From an uncultured Clostridia bacterium (GTDB lineage: Bacteria > Bacillota > Clostridia > Christensenellales > Aristaeellaceae), in the NCBI GenBank assembly GCA_934647165.1, contig CAKUFA010000010.1, forward strand, positions 10,971 to 74,970: 64,000 nt of DNA. The letters run 5' to 3'. Under the pieces are notes generated by a model. That model was not told the origin of the DNA. It did no database searches and saw only the letters and a list, made by a program, of their open reading frames with translations. The position numbers and the translations under genes are program-made. Each line of letters starts with the position of its first letter. Within the stretch, counting starts at the first letter, position 1. This document shows, piece by piece, positions 26,968 to 35,428 of the stretch.

Positions 26968-27954
26968 ATGGCTTTTTTGAACAATCTCACCGGTTTTCCT
27001 GCCGTGATGGTAGCGTTGACTGCCGCCATCATGTGGGGCACATGGTTCATTTCCCTTAAATACCTGAAGGATTATCCCATCGAAGCATTTTACGTGGTGA
27101 TGTTCTCCTTCTGCCTGGTATTCGTTTGGGGCGTCAGTTTCCTGCTGGAAGGCAACGAAATTTTTGCCAACATCGCCTTCATTTTCTCCCGATACCCATC
27201 AAAAATTTTTTTCACGCTGCTAGGCGGCATGCTATACGCTGCTGGGCTTTGGGTGTCGCTGAAAGTGATGGACAAAGTGGGGCTTGCTCTATCCCAGCCG
27301 CTGCTGCAATCCATCACGCTCATTACCGGCACGCTGCTCACGTTAGTGCTGGGTGGCCGTCCCGAATCCCTTACGGATACAAAAATTGTGCTGACGGTGC
27401 TTTTCCTGCTTGCAGCTGCTTTCCTCGTTTACATGGCTGACCAGAAGCGTGGTGCGTCGGAAGCAGCAGACGCGAAGGCTGCCGCGCCGCTGCGCACGGT
27501 GGTGGGGCTCACTGTGCTCTCCGCCCTGCTGACGGTAAGCTACGATGCAGCCATGTCCTACGGCCTTGAAACCATCACCCAGCCGATTGGGTTGAAGGTG
27601 CTGCCTTTCATGTGCCTGCTGTGCACGGGCGCGTTTCTTGGCGTAATGCTCACCTGCGGCACGGTGCTGACCAGGAAGCAGCAATGGCATGTAATCCGCG
27701 AAGCTCCATTTTCCATCCACAAATGGTCCATCTTCTCTGGCATATGCCACTATGGCGGAAACATCATCCACACATTTGCCACCCGTGGTCTTTCCGCAGC
27801 GGTTTCTTATCCGCTTGGGCTGACCTCCGCGCTGTGGACACAGCTGTGGGGCTTGGGATATGGCGAATTCAAAGGCGCACCTAAAAGCGCTTACGTATAC
27901 CTGTTTCTCAGTTTTGCCTGCTATGTGGCGGGCGCATGTTGCGTTGCTCTGTAA
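26968..27954 (+). CDS. GRP/DMT-superfamily sugar or metabolite transporter
   Basis: A 328-residue membrane protein with about ten hydrophobic helices in two halves. WGTWFISLKYLKDYPIEAFYV at the start and the repeat near 250-270 (ICHYGGNIIHTFATRGLSAAV) resemble the glucose/ribose porter and EamA-like families. A second uptake route, or export of a product such as a base or sugar, would fit; direction and substrate are unknown. AAAGGA precedes the ATG. Confidence 0.8.
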   Translation: MAFLNNLTGFPAVMVALTAAIMWGTWFISLKYLKDYPIEAFYVVMFSFCLVFVWGVSFLLEGNEIFANIAFIFSRYPSKIFFTLLGGMLYAAGLWVSLKVMDKVGLALSQPLLQSITLITGTLLTLVLGGRPESLTDTKIVLTVLFLLAAAFLVYMADQKRGASEAADAKAAAPLRTVVGLTVLSALLTVSYDAAMSYGLETITQPIGLKVLPFMCLLCTGAFLGVMLTCGTVLTRKQQWHVIREAPFSIHKWSIFSGICHYGGNIIHTFATRGLSAAVSYPLGLTSALWTQLWGLGYGEFKGAPKSAYVYLFLSFACYVAGACCVAL

Positions 27955-27982
27955 CGCATACTTCATGAAAGGATGAACCATC

Positions 27983-28444
27983 ATGGCCGATCAGCTGCTT
28001 TTTTACAACGAATGGGAACCCTACGGCGAACTGTGCAACTATTACATGCGCCCCATGGTGGTGGATGGCATGACCTGGCAGGCGGTGGAGCATTACTATC
28101 AAGCGCAGAAAACCCTCGACCCTGCCATGCAGCAGCGCATTCATGATGCGGCAACCCCTGCAGACGCCAAGGCCCTTGGCAACAGCCCTGAATGCGTTAA
28201 GCGCCCGGACTGGGACACCTGGAAGCTGATGGCCATGCGCAAGGCGCTTTTCTGCAAGTTTACCCAACATGCTGACTTGCGCAAGCTGCTGCTGGATACA
28301 GGCGACAAGGTGCTGCACGAAAACTCTATGGTGGACTACTATTGGGGCATCGGCGAGGACGGAAGCGGCCTTTCCATGCTCGGCAAGGAACTGATGGCAC
28401 TGCGCGAGGAATTGCGCTATTTTGCCGACAAAGGACTGTTGTAA
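27983..28444 (+). CDS. NADAR-family (YbiA/COG3236) N-glycosidase-like protein
   Basis: A 153-residue protein with the NADAR signatures MTWQAVEHYYQAQKT (about 33-47) and WGIGEDGSGLSMLGKELM (about 120-137). YbiA-type proteins hydrolyse the N-glycosidic bond of early riboflavin intermediates, and other NADAR proteins remove ADP-ribose from guanine; both act on ribose-base or ADP-ribose links. Finding it between a sugar transporter and adenine deaminase suggests a catabolic job on an N-ribosyl compound. No DarT-like toxin is adjacent. Confidence 0.87.
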   Translation: MADQLLFYNEWEPYGELCNYYMRPMVVDGMTWQAVEHYYQAQKTLDPAMQQRIHDAATPADAKALGNSPECVKRPDWDTWKLMAMRKALFCKFTQHADLRKLLLDTGDKVLHENSMVDYYWGIGEDGSGLSMLGKELMALREELRYFADKGLL

Positions 28445-28466
28445 AAATCTTCACAGGAGGAGCTCC

Positions 28467-30227
28467 ATGCCATTGGATATAGACCGCATTTCCCTGATGA
28501 ACGCTGCCATGGGGCGCATCCCCTGTGACCTGACGGTACGCAATGTGCAGCTTGTCAATGTGCTCACAGGCGAAATTTATCCTGCTGAGGTAGACGTACT
28601 CTCCGGCATCGTAGTGCGTGTGCGAGAGGCGGACTGCCCGTCCCCTATGCCTGCCAAACGAGTAGTAGACGGCGGCGGACGGTATCTCTACCCGGGCTTT
28701 CTAGATGCGCACATGCATGTGGAGAGCACCATGATGCTGCCGCAAATGGCAGCCCGCGCCATTTTGCCCTGGGGTACCACCACCATTTGCACAGATCCGC
28801 ATGAAATTGCCAACGTGCTTGGCTTGGAAGGCGTTCGTTTCATGCTGGAAAACAGCCGCCTTGCACCGCTTCGCCAATATGCGCTGACCCCTTCCTGCGT
28901 GCCTGCGGTGCCTGCTTTTGAACGCTCCGGCGCGGCTTTTTTCGCTGAGGAAATTGACACAATGTTGGATTGGCCGGATGTTGTCGGCGTTGCGGAACTG
29001 ATGGACTATCCAGGCATCCTCGCCGGGAATGCGCGCATGATGGATATCCTTGCGCAGGGGCGCAAGCACGGTGTACTTTTGCAGGGTCACGCACCACAGC
29101 TGAGCGGCGGGGTGCTGGCTGCCTATCGCATCGCCGGGCCAGAAAACGACCATGAAAGCGGTTCGGCTGCCGAAATTCGTGAAAAGCTCCGATGTGGTAT
29201 GCGCGTGAACCTGCGTGCCGGTTCCATTGTGGACTATATGGATAATCCCATGGATGCGCTTCGGGACATGACGCTGCTGGATCGCGTATCCATTTGCACG
29301 GATGATGTGCACGCTTCCGATCTCATCAGCCGAGGGCACGTGAACCGAGCCGTGCAGCGGCTGATTGCAGACGGTATGCCGCCTGTGCAGGCCATCCGTA
29401 TGGCCACGCTCAACACAGCGCAGGAGTTTGGCTTCAAGGATTTGGGCGCCATCGCTCCCGGCTATCAGGCAGATTTTCAGTTAAACGACCGTCTGGATGG
29501 AAGTCGGCCTTATGCGGTATATGTCCATGGCCAGCTGGTAGCACAGGAAGGACAGTATGTGCTGGAAGATGAATCCGACGTATGCCACGTTCAGCCGCGC
29601 AACACCATGCAGGTTTCTCACGTGCATGATGCACAGGATCTCCGCATGAAAGCTCCTGCCGGACGCAACACCGTGGAGGCACTGGTTATGGGCCGTGTTG
29701 GGCAAGGACTTTTGCGGGATGGCACATGGATTACCCTGCCGGTAAAGGACGGTTTTGTATCGTTGGACGATCATCCGGAGCTGGCGTTCATCTGCGTAAT
29801 CAATCGGCACGGCGCGGGCGGCATATCCATCGCCGTCACCAGGGACTTTGGCCTGCGCGAAGGCGCGATTGCCTCCACAGTTTCCCATGACAGTCATAAC
29901 CTCACCCTTGTGTATCGTGATGTTGAAAGCGCCTGGCAGTGCCTGACAGCCTTGGCCGCATGCGGCGGCGGTATGTGTGCAGCACAATGCGGACAGGTCA
30001 CCCAACTGCTGCCCTTACCTGTAGCCGGGCTGATGAGCCTTCATGACTGCCAAACCCTTGCCCCGGAAATAGACCGCATGGTGGATGCTATGCAGGCGCT
30101 GTGCAGCAAGCCCTTCTCCCTGCTGGACATTTCCGTCTATTGCCTGCCGGCTATGCCAGGCATGGTCATCACAGACCGTGGACTCGTTAACAGCACTGCG
30201 CAGCGCTTTGTTGAGCCTTTGCGATAA
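28467..30227 (+). CDS. ade: Adenine deaminase
   Basis: Ade converts adenine to hypoxanthine and ammonia (amidohydrolase superfamily). The 586-residue protein has the metal-binding DAHMHVES (80-87), TTTICTDPHEIANVLG and, further on, STDDVH-like ICTDDVHASD and the C-terminal substrate loop SVSHDSHNL-like VSHDSHNLTLVY. The size and domains match B. subtilis AdeC. ATG 28467 has AGGAGG 6 bases upstream; the frame start at 28422 lies within the NADAR gene and is rejected. It is the last gene of the operon and is followed by a strong terminator. Confidence 0.95.
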   Translation: MPLDIDRISLMNAAMGRIPCDLTVRNVQLVNVLTGEIYPAEVDVLSGIVVRVREADCPSPMPAKRVVDGGGRYLYPGFLDAHMHVESTMMLPQMAARAILPWGTTTICTDPHEIANVLGLEGVRFMLENSRLAPLRQYALTPSCVPAVPAFERSGAAFFAEEIDTMLDWPDVVGVAELMDYPGILAGNARMMDILAQGRKHGVLLQGHAPQLSGGVLAAYRIAGPENDHESGSAAEIREKLRCGMRVNLRAGSIVDYMDNPMDALRDMTLLDRVSICTDDVHASDLISRGHVNRAVQRLIADGMPPVQAIRMATLNTAQEFGFKDLGAIAPGYQADFQLNDRLDGSRPYAVYVHGQLVAQEGQYVLEDESDVCHVQPRNTMQVSHVHDAQDLRMKAPAGRNTVEALVMGRVGQGLLRDGTWITLPVKDGFVSLDDHPELAFICVINRHGAGGISIAVTRDFGLREGAIASTVSHDSHNLTLVYRDVESAWQCLTALAACGGGMCAAQCGQVTQLLPLPVAGLMSLHDCQTLAPEIDRMVDAMQALCSKPFSLLDISVYCLPAMPGMVITDRGLVNSTAQRFVEPLR

Positions 30228-30233
30228 AAAGAG

Positions 30234-30271
30234 AAAAGCGAATGTACCTGAAAACTGTACATTCGCTTTTT
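30234..30271 (+). terminator. Terminator of the N-glycoside/adenine operon
   Basis: AAAAGCGAATGTAC (30234-30247) pairs perfectly with GTACATTCGCTTTT (30257-30270), 9-base loop, ending in a T5 run. Confidence 0.92.
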
Positions 30272-30474
30272 GCAACGATTTCCGCGCCAAATACAGGAAT
30301 TTTCCAAAAGCGCTTCAAACGAGGAAACTTATTGAAAAAATGATAAATCTGCTGTGCGTCCATGAACACACGACCTAATATGCGCTTTATCCATATGCAC
30401 ACTCCTCTCCAGCTTCATCTGGCGTCACTTCTTCCCTGTATGATTGGTTCTGTTGCCAACTTCCGCCGTTGGGG
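30272..30474. other. Gene-poor stretch with a minus-strand ORF remnant
   Basis: Between the ade terminator and the next promoter no gene is supported. On the minus strand an open frame from 30551 to 30387 (54 codons, starting MDAAGVYEAAFGHHTAI) has natural-looking codon use but no ribosome binding site or recognised family. It overlaps the promoter of the ECF gene and may be a decayed gene. Confidence 0.3.
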
Positions 30475-30503
30475 TTTACCTTGCCGGTCAATTCATGTAT
30501 AAT
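30475..30503 (+). promoter_or_regulatory. Sigma-A promoter of the second ECF operon
   Basis: TTTACC (30475-30480), a 17-base spacer and a perfect TATAAT (30498-30503). The leader before the sigma gene is about 117 bases. Confidence 0.65.
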
Positions 30504-30626
30504 AGCGGTGTGATGACCGAATGCGGCTTCGTATACGCCAGCGGCATCCATGTCACATAAACGTAGCAATAATTCTTTGAATTGTTACAATTTTGCTGGA
30601 ATGAAATGTGGAGGATTATCGTTAAT

Positions 30627-31187
30627 ATGGGTGAACAGTCCCAAAGAAAAGAAGCGGAGGGTCAGGCAGTGCAGCAGGCTCAAGCCATTGAGCGGAACGG
30701 CGCGGCGTATTTTGAAGAGCTATATGAAAAATACGCCACCGATGTGCTGCGGGTCAGCTACTTCTATCTTGGCGACCGGCAAAAAGCGGAGGATGTGTGT
30801 CAGGACGTGTTCGTGCGATTGCTGACGAATGCCCCAGACCTTCAGGATGGCCGTGAAAAAGCATGGCTGCTGAAAGTGGCGCTGAACCGCTGCCGCGATC
30901 TTTGGCGCGGCGCATGGCTCAAGCGTGTGGTGCTTGGATCCCCTGCCTTTGAACTGGTGCCCGCCCCGGATGAAATTGACAAGCTGGCCGACCAGCAGGA
31001 GCTTATGAGCGCCGTGAATCAACTGCCCGCAAGCTTCAAAGAGGTCATCCTGCTGCACTACTACCAGGGCTATGGCATCACAGAGATCGCCGAGATGATG
31101 GAGCTTCCCGAGGGCACCATCTCCAGCCGATTATCCCGCGGGCGAAAAAAACTGGAATCTATCCTGAAAGGAGGCGATGCCCGGTGA
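30627..31187 (+). CDS. ECF-type RNA polymerase sigma factor
   Basis: A 186-residue sigma-70 protein with region 2 (about 25-90, YFYLGDRQKAEDVCQDVFVRL) and region 4 (about 125-180, LPASFKEVILLHYYQGYGITE then LPEGTISSRLSRGRKKLE), close to the SigW/RpoE pattern. ATG 30627 has GGAGGA upstream; the earlier in-frame start (30582) and ATG 30606 precede or contain this site. The stop overlaps the GTG of the next gene, a membrane protein, which is the usual sigma/anti-sigma arrangement. Confidence 0.92.
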   Translation: MGEQSQRKEAEGQAVQQAQAIERNGAAYFEELYEKYATDVLRVSYFYLGDRQKAEDVCQDVFVRLLTNAPDLQDGREKAWLLKVALNRCRDLWRGAWLKRVVLGSPAFELVPAPDEIDKLADQQELMSAVNQLPASFKEVILLHYYQGYGITEIAEMMELPEGTISSRLSRGRKKLESILKGGDAR

Positions 31188-32113
31188 AGGATCTCAATCA
31201 GCTGCCGGAAGCGGCACAGCGCGGCCTTGCCGGATTGACGGCCGGGCAAAACCTGAAGTATCGCATTTTAAACGAAGCTAAGCAGCCTCAGCATCGCACA
31301 CACAACCATGCGTGGATACCTGCGGTGTGCTGTGCGCTGGTGCTGGTGATTGCCTGCACAGTGGCATTGCCCGGTTTACGGACACGCCATGCAGAGAACA
31401 ATGGCTTGCTCATTGCCAGCCAGCCAGCCGGTCAAGCAACGGATACACCGCTTTTGACCGCCAACGGCGGCATTGTGGGGGGCAGTGTTTCCTCACGCAA
31501 AAGCGCGCCCAGTTACCGCAGCATTTGGGAAAGCGGCCAAAACGGCAACTTCCCCATGGTGGGCATTCAGGGCAGCTATTACCGCATGCTGACCACCCCT
31601 GCCAGTGTGGATGACAGCCTGCTGGGAGCAAATCTTGGTGCGGTGGAAGAATACACCACCGAGCCGGCGCTTTCCGGTACGGATGTGATTTTGAGCAACC
31701 GCTGCCCGGCAGGTACCGCCGTGTATGAAATCAACAGCATGGGCGGAACACTGGTAGCTGCCCAGGTGGACGGTGTAAACCGTGTCTTCCAGCGGGTTGG
31801 TTTCAATAACCATGCACTGAATGGCGGCGAAGGGCTGAGCGACACACTGCAAATTTCCGGCCATGTGACCATGATGGAGTTGAGCGATGTCGGCACGGTG
31901 ACAGACCCCGATACCATTACCACATTGATGAATACCCTGCTGGAAAATGCGACCTACAAATCCAGCGGCTCCGTAAGCGGCAAGCAATCGCTGCTGCTGG
32001 CGCTCGATAATGGCTTAACAGTACAGCTGGCAGTAAAAAATGACCGTTTCAGTGCCTGCGGAACATGGAGCTGTCCTGAATTCTTCGATGCCTTTGCCGC
32101 CGCGGCAGAGTAA
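31184..32113 (+). CDS. Single-pass membrane protein paired with ECF sigma factor
   Basis: A 309-residue protein starting with GTG (31184) that overlaps the sigma stop codon by 4 bases after AAAGGAGG. A short cytoplasmic region (1-43) precedes a membrane helix (about 44-66) and a large extracellular domain (about 70-309) rich in Gly, Ser and Thr. The N-terminus lacks cysteines and so is not a ZAS-type anti-sigma domain. By position it is the likely anti-sigma factor, but I recognise no family. It differs in sequence from the partner of the first ECF factor. Confidence 0.65.
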   Translation: MKDLNQLPEAAQRGLAGLTAGQNLKYRILNEAKQPQHRTHNHAWIPAVCCALVLVIACTVALPGLRTRHAENNGLLIASQPAGQATDTPLLTANGGIVGGSVSSRKSAPSYRSIWESGQNGNFPMVGIQGSYYRMLTTPASVDDSLLGANLGAVEEYTTEPALSGTDVILSNRCPAGTAVYEINSMGGTLVAAQVDGVNRVFQRVGFNNHALNGGEGLSDTLQISGHVTMMELSDVGTVTDPDTITTLMNTLLENATYKSSGSVSGKQSLLLALDNGLTVQLAVKNDRFSACGTWSCPEFFDAFAAAAE

Positions 32114-32131
32114 AAGCAAAATCCATGGCTT

Positions 32132-32180
32132 AAGGAAGAAACGTCTCTTGTAAAAAAGGAGGACGTTTCTTCCTTTTTCT
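32132..32180 (+). terminator. Terminator of the second ECF operon
   Basis: AAGGAAGAAACGTC (32132-32145) pairs with GACGTTTCTTCCTT (32162-32175), 16-base loop, followed by TTT. Confidence 0.82.
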
Positions 32181-32276
32181 GCTATTCCCCCCATCCTGCT
32201 TTCCTTGCCAAATTGCACCCTGGGCATCGTGCACATGGATTCACAATTTGTTCATGAAATCGTGCTTTACTGAGTC

Positions 32277-32305
32277 TTGACAGTGCAGAAACCGCGCTGT
32301 ATCAT
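32277..32305 (+). promoter_or_regulatory. Sigma-A promoter of the ABC-FtsX operon
   Basis: A perfect TTGACA (32277-32282), a 17-base spacer and TATCAT (32300-32305). The start near 32312 lies downstream of the frame's first ATG (32306), supporting the later start at 32348. Confidence 0.78.
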
Positions 32306-32347
32306 ATGACCGAAAAGGAAATTTCAGTCACAGCAATGGAGGGGATT

Positions 32348-33049
32348 ATGAGCTATATCACCTTCGACCAGGTGTGCAAGGATTATCCAACCGGTGACAC
32401 GGTGGTGCATGCGGCAGATCACGTATCTTTCAGCATTGAGAAAGGTGAGTTCTGCGTAGTACTCGGTCCCAGCGGCGCAGGGAAAACGACGGTGCTGAAC
32501 CTGCTTGGCGGCATGGATAAGGCCACCAGCGGGCGGATTCTTGTAGGTGATAAGGAAATTACCGGCATGCGTTCTCCGCAGCTGACGGAATACCGCCGGT
32601 TAGACGTAGGCTTTGTTTTTCAGTTTTACAACCTGATGCCTAACCTGACGGCACTGGAAAACGTGGAGCTTGCCCAACAGGTTTGCCCGCGAGCGCTTGA
32701 TCCGCGGCAGGTTATGGAACAAGTGGGACTTGGCGGAAGAATGAACAATTTTCCTGCGCAACTTTCCGGCGGTGAACAGCAGCGTGTTTCCATCGCGCGG
32801 GCGTTGTGCAAAAACCCTGCCCTGCTGCTTTGCGATGAGCCAACCGGCGCGCTGGACAGTAAAACCGGCGAGCAGGTGCTGGATTTACTGACCCGGCTGT
32901 GCCATGATTATAGCACAACGGTCGTCATTATCACGCACAATGCCAGCATCGCGCCGCTGGGTGATCGCGTCATCCGCATCCGCAATGGCAGCGTGCAGAG
33001 CGTAGAAATCAATGAACATCCCGCAAAGGTGGAGGATATTACATGGTAA
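32348..33049 (+). CDS. ABC transporter ATPase (MacB/LolD type)
   Basis: A 233-residue ATPase of the family that powers FtsX-like permeases. It has Walker [10 protein letters not shown] (about 40-48), the Q-loop [18 protein letters not shown], signature LSGGEQQR and Walker [13 protein letters not shown]. Such systems export peptides, antibiotics or lipids, or drive enzymes in the envelope by mechanical motion. ATG 32348 has GGAGGGG 3-7 bases upstream. It overlaps the permease gene by 7 bases. Confidence 0.93.
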   Translation: MSYITFDQVCKDYPTGDTVVHAADHVSFSIEKGEFCVVLGPSGAGKTTVLNLLGGMDKATSGRILVGDKEITGMRSPQLTEYRRLDVGFVFQFYNLMPNLTALENVELAQQVCPRALDPRQVMEQVGLGGRMNNFPAQLSGGEQQRVSIARALCKNPALLLCDEPTGALDSKTGEQVLDLLTRLCHDYSTTVVIITHNASIAPLGDRVIRIRNGSVQSVEINEHPAKVEDITW

Positions 33050-35409
33050 CATCTGGCCCTGTTATGGCAAAGCAGGCCGTCCCCGCCGGAAAGCGCCGAA
33101 ATATCCTTGCACGCAAGCTTGTGCGCGACATGCGCCACAGTGCCATGCAATTCATTGCCATGGTGCTCCTGTGTGCATTGGGCACTTGGGTTTTCAGCGG
33201 ATTGGATGCCACGTGGCGGATGCTGGATCGCTCCGGCGAAACCTACTTTGCCGAATGCAACCTGGCCGATCTATGGGTTAAGGCTGCCGGGTTTACCAAG
33301 CAGGATCTATCACGGCTGAGAAACCTTCCGGGTGTAACGCAGATTCAGGCGCGTTCATCCCTGGAATATGATGCGCCTGACTTGGGTGCGGATGTGACGC
33401 TGAACGTCCACGCCTACGATGGCGAAATGGTACTGAACACACCGCTGATTCGTGAAGGAAGTGCCCTTCGCGCAACCGATGTGAAGGGTTGCCTGATTGA
33501 AGAACAGTTTGCGCAGGCACACAATCTGTCTGTAGGCGACGCCATCACACTAACCTATGGAACGTTGCGGCAGAATTTCATCATCCGCGGCCTTGTTATG
33601 AGCGCTGAATACATGGTGACCACCAAGGATGTAACGCCCGATCCGGAGCACTTCGGCTTCGCGTTGATTTCCTCCCAAGCGGTTCCCATGATGCCGTTCA
33701 ACGACGTGCTTGTGGCTCTCGCAGATGACGCGAACGAAGCGCAAGTAATCGAAGAAATCGAAGAATTATTGCCAACATCGCTGGTGTTAACGCAAAAAAC
33801 CCATTCATCAACCGTGATGGCGCGCAACTATACCAGCATGTTCCATAACTTGAGCTATGTTTTCCCGGTGCTTGCCTTTGCCGTGGCCGCTATGATTGTT
33901 GTGTCTACCCTCACCCGCATGATGGAAAACCAGCGGGTGCAGATGGGCACGCTCAAGGCGTTGGGTTACCGAGACCGGCAAATACGTTTTCACTATCTGG
34001 CCTACGCGTTCTATCCCTCGCTGGTGGGTTCTCTTGCCGGTGTGCTGATTGGGCAATATACCCTGCCGGACGTTATCTGGCAGATCGTAACCCACAATGC
34101 ACGCTATCCGCAGCAGCTGCGCGCGCCCATTTCAGCGCTCACATGGGGCATGATGGGCGTCAGCATCATGCTGAGCGTGCTCATCTGCCTGCACTCTTAC
34201 AACAAAGCGGCACGAGAGACAACGGCAAATCTGCTCAGACCCAAGCCGCCCAAATCCGGCAGCCGCATTTTGCTGGAGCGTATCACTCCCTTGTGGAAGC
34301 ACTTTTCCTTCAATGCCAAAATGATTGTACGGAACCTGATGCGCAACAAGGGACGCACCCTGATGGCGCTTATTGGCATCATCTGCTGCAACATGCTGAT
34401 TATCTGCACGTTCGGCTTGTTGGATTCCTTTGACTATTTCATCGGTCAGTATTACACATCAACCTTGCGTTATGACCTGCGTGCCGACTTGAATACCACC
34501 TCCAGCGGTACGCTGGAAAGCTACCAGGCACGGCTTAACAGCCTAGCCGAGCGTGTGGACGGCATCATGGAACAGAGTATCAGCCTGCGCCATGGCTCTC
34601 AAAGCCGCGCTACACTGCTTACCGTGCTGCCGGAAAATCAGCTTTCCCTGTATCTGGGTACTGACGGAACGCTGCTTGAAATGCCCGATGAAGGCATTGT
34701 AATCAGCGCAAAGCTCTGCCGTGTCATGAACATCAACATTGGTGATACAGTAGAAATTACCCTGGCCGGTGATGAAGATACGCTTCATCTTCCGGTGATG
34801 GATACGGCGGATACCAACATCGGGCAAGGCATCTTCATGGGAAAAGGCGCATGGGAAAAGCTGCATAAAGGTGCTTTCCACGTCACTTCCCTGCTGCTGG
34901 CCGCGCCTGATGAGGAATGCGTCTATCGTTTGAATCAAATGAACGAAGTATCTGTCCTCAAATACCCGCCTGAGCAGTTTAAGCAGACCATGACCATCAT
35001 GGACTCTACCTCCACAGCCTTCTCCATTCTCTCAGGCGCAGCATTGGGGCTAGCGTTTGTCATTTGCTACAACATGGGACTGATGAATTTCACCGAGCGC
35101 ACGCGAGATTACGCCACCTTGAAGGTCCTGGGGTATCATCAGAAGGAAATCCGTCGCCTGATGCTGCGTGAAAACGATATCACCGCCTTACTTGGCGTTG
35201 CGTTTGGCATTCCGCCGGGTGTGCTCCTGGTAGATGTGATTCTCAAATCCTGTGAGTTTGAATCCATGGTATTTGCCGCCAACATAACCTGGCAATCCAT
35301 TGCCCTTGCAAGCGCTATCACCTTTGTGTTCACCTGGTTGATTGAATGGGTTCTGACCCGCAAGGTGCGTTCTATTGACATGGTGGAAGCACTCAAGAGT
35401 GTTGAATGA
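33043..35409 (+). CDS. FtsX-like ABC permease, two-domain
   Basis: A 788-residue membrane protein: an N-terminal helix (about 40-60), an extracellular MacB-type domain (about 65-265), three helices with the FtsX core (about 270-385, MENQRVQMGTLKALGYRDRQ), then a second helix (about 440-460), second extracellular domain and second FtsX core (about 650-780, ERTRDYATLKVLGYHQKE). Ten-helix duplicated permeases of this kind work as a single chain with one ATPase dimer. The C-terminal KVRSIDMVEALKSVE is typical. The following adaptor and TetR genes complete the cassette. Confidence 0.92.
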   Translation: MVTSGPVMAKQAVPAGKRRNILARKLVRDMRHSAMQFIAMVLLCALGTWVFSGLDATWRMLDRSGETYFAECNLADLWVKAAGFTKQDLSRLRNLPGVTQIQARSSLEYDAPDLGADVTLNVHAYDGEMVLNTPLIREGSALRATDVKGCLIEEQFAQAHNLSVGDAITLTYGTLRQNFIIRGLVMSAEYMVTTKDVTPDPEHFGFALISSQAVPMMPFNDVLVALADDANEAQVIEEIEELLPTSLVLTQKTHSSTVMARNYTSMFHNLSYVFPVLAFAVAAMIVVSTLTRMMENQRVQMGTLKALGYRDRQIRFHYLAYAFYPSLVGSLAGVLIGQYTLPDVIWQIVTHNARYPQQLRAPISALTWGMMGVSIMLSVLICLHSYNKAARETTANLLRPKPPKSGSRILLERITPLWKHFSFNAKMIVRNLMRNKGRTLMALIGIICCNMLIICTFGLLDSFDYFIGQYYTSTLRYDLRADLNTTSSGTLESYQARLNSLAERVDGIMEQSISLRHGSQSRATLLTVLPENQLSLYLGTDGTLLEMPDEGIVISAKLCRVMNINIGDTVEITLAGDEDTLHLPVMDTADTNIGQGIFMGKGAWEKLHKGAFHVTSLLLAAPDEECVYRLNQMNEVSVLKYPPEQFKQTMTIMDSTSTAFSILSGAALGLAFVICYNMGLMNFTERTRDYATLKVLGYHQKEIRRLMLRENDITALLGVAFGIPPGVLLVDVILKSCEFESMVFAANITWQSIALASAITFVFTWLIEWVLTRKVRSIDMVEALKSVE

Positions 35410-35428
35410 TGTTGAAAGGATGATTTGA

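Noticed and set aside
27983..28444. NADAR gene as antitoxin of a DarT-type toxin pair
   Set aside because: No ADP-ribosyltransferase-like gene is adjacent; neighbours are a transporter and adenine deaminase.
30513..30560. 15-codon upstream ORF (ATG at 30513) in the leader of the second ECF gene
   Set aside because: No ribosome binding site and no regulatory codon run; probably chance.
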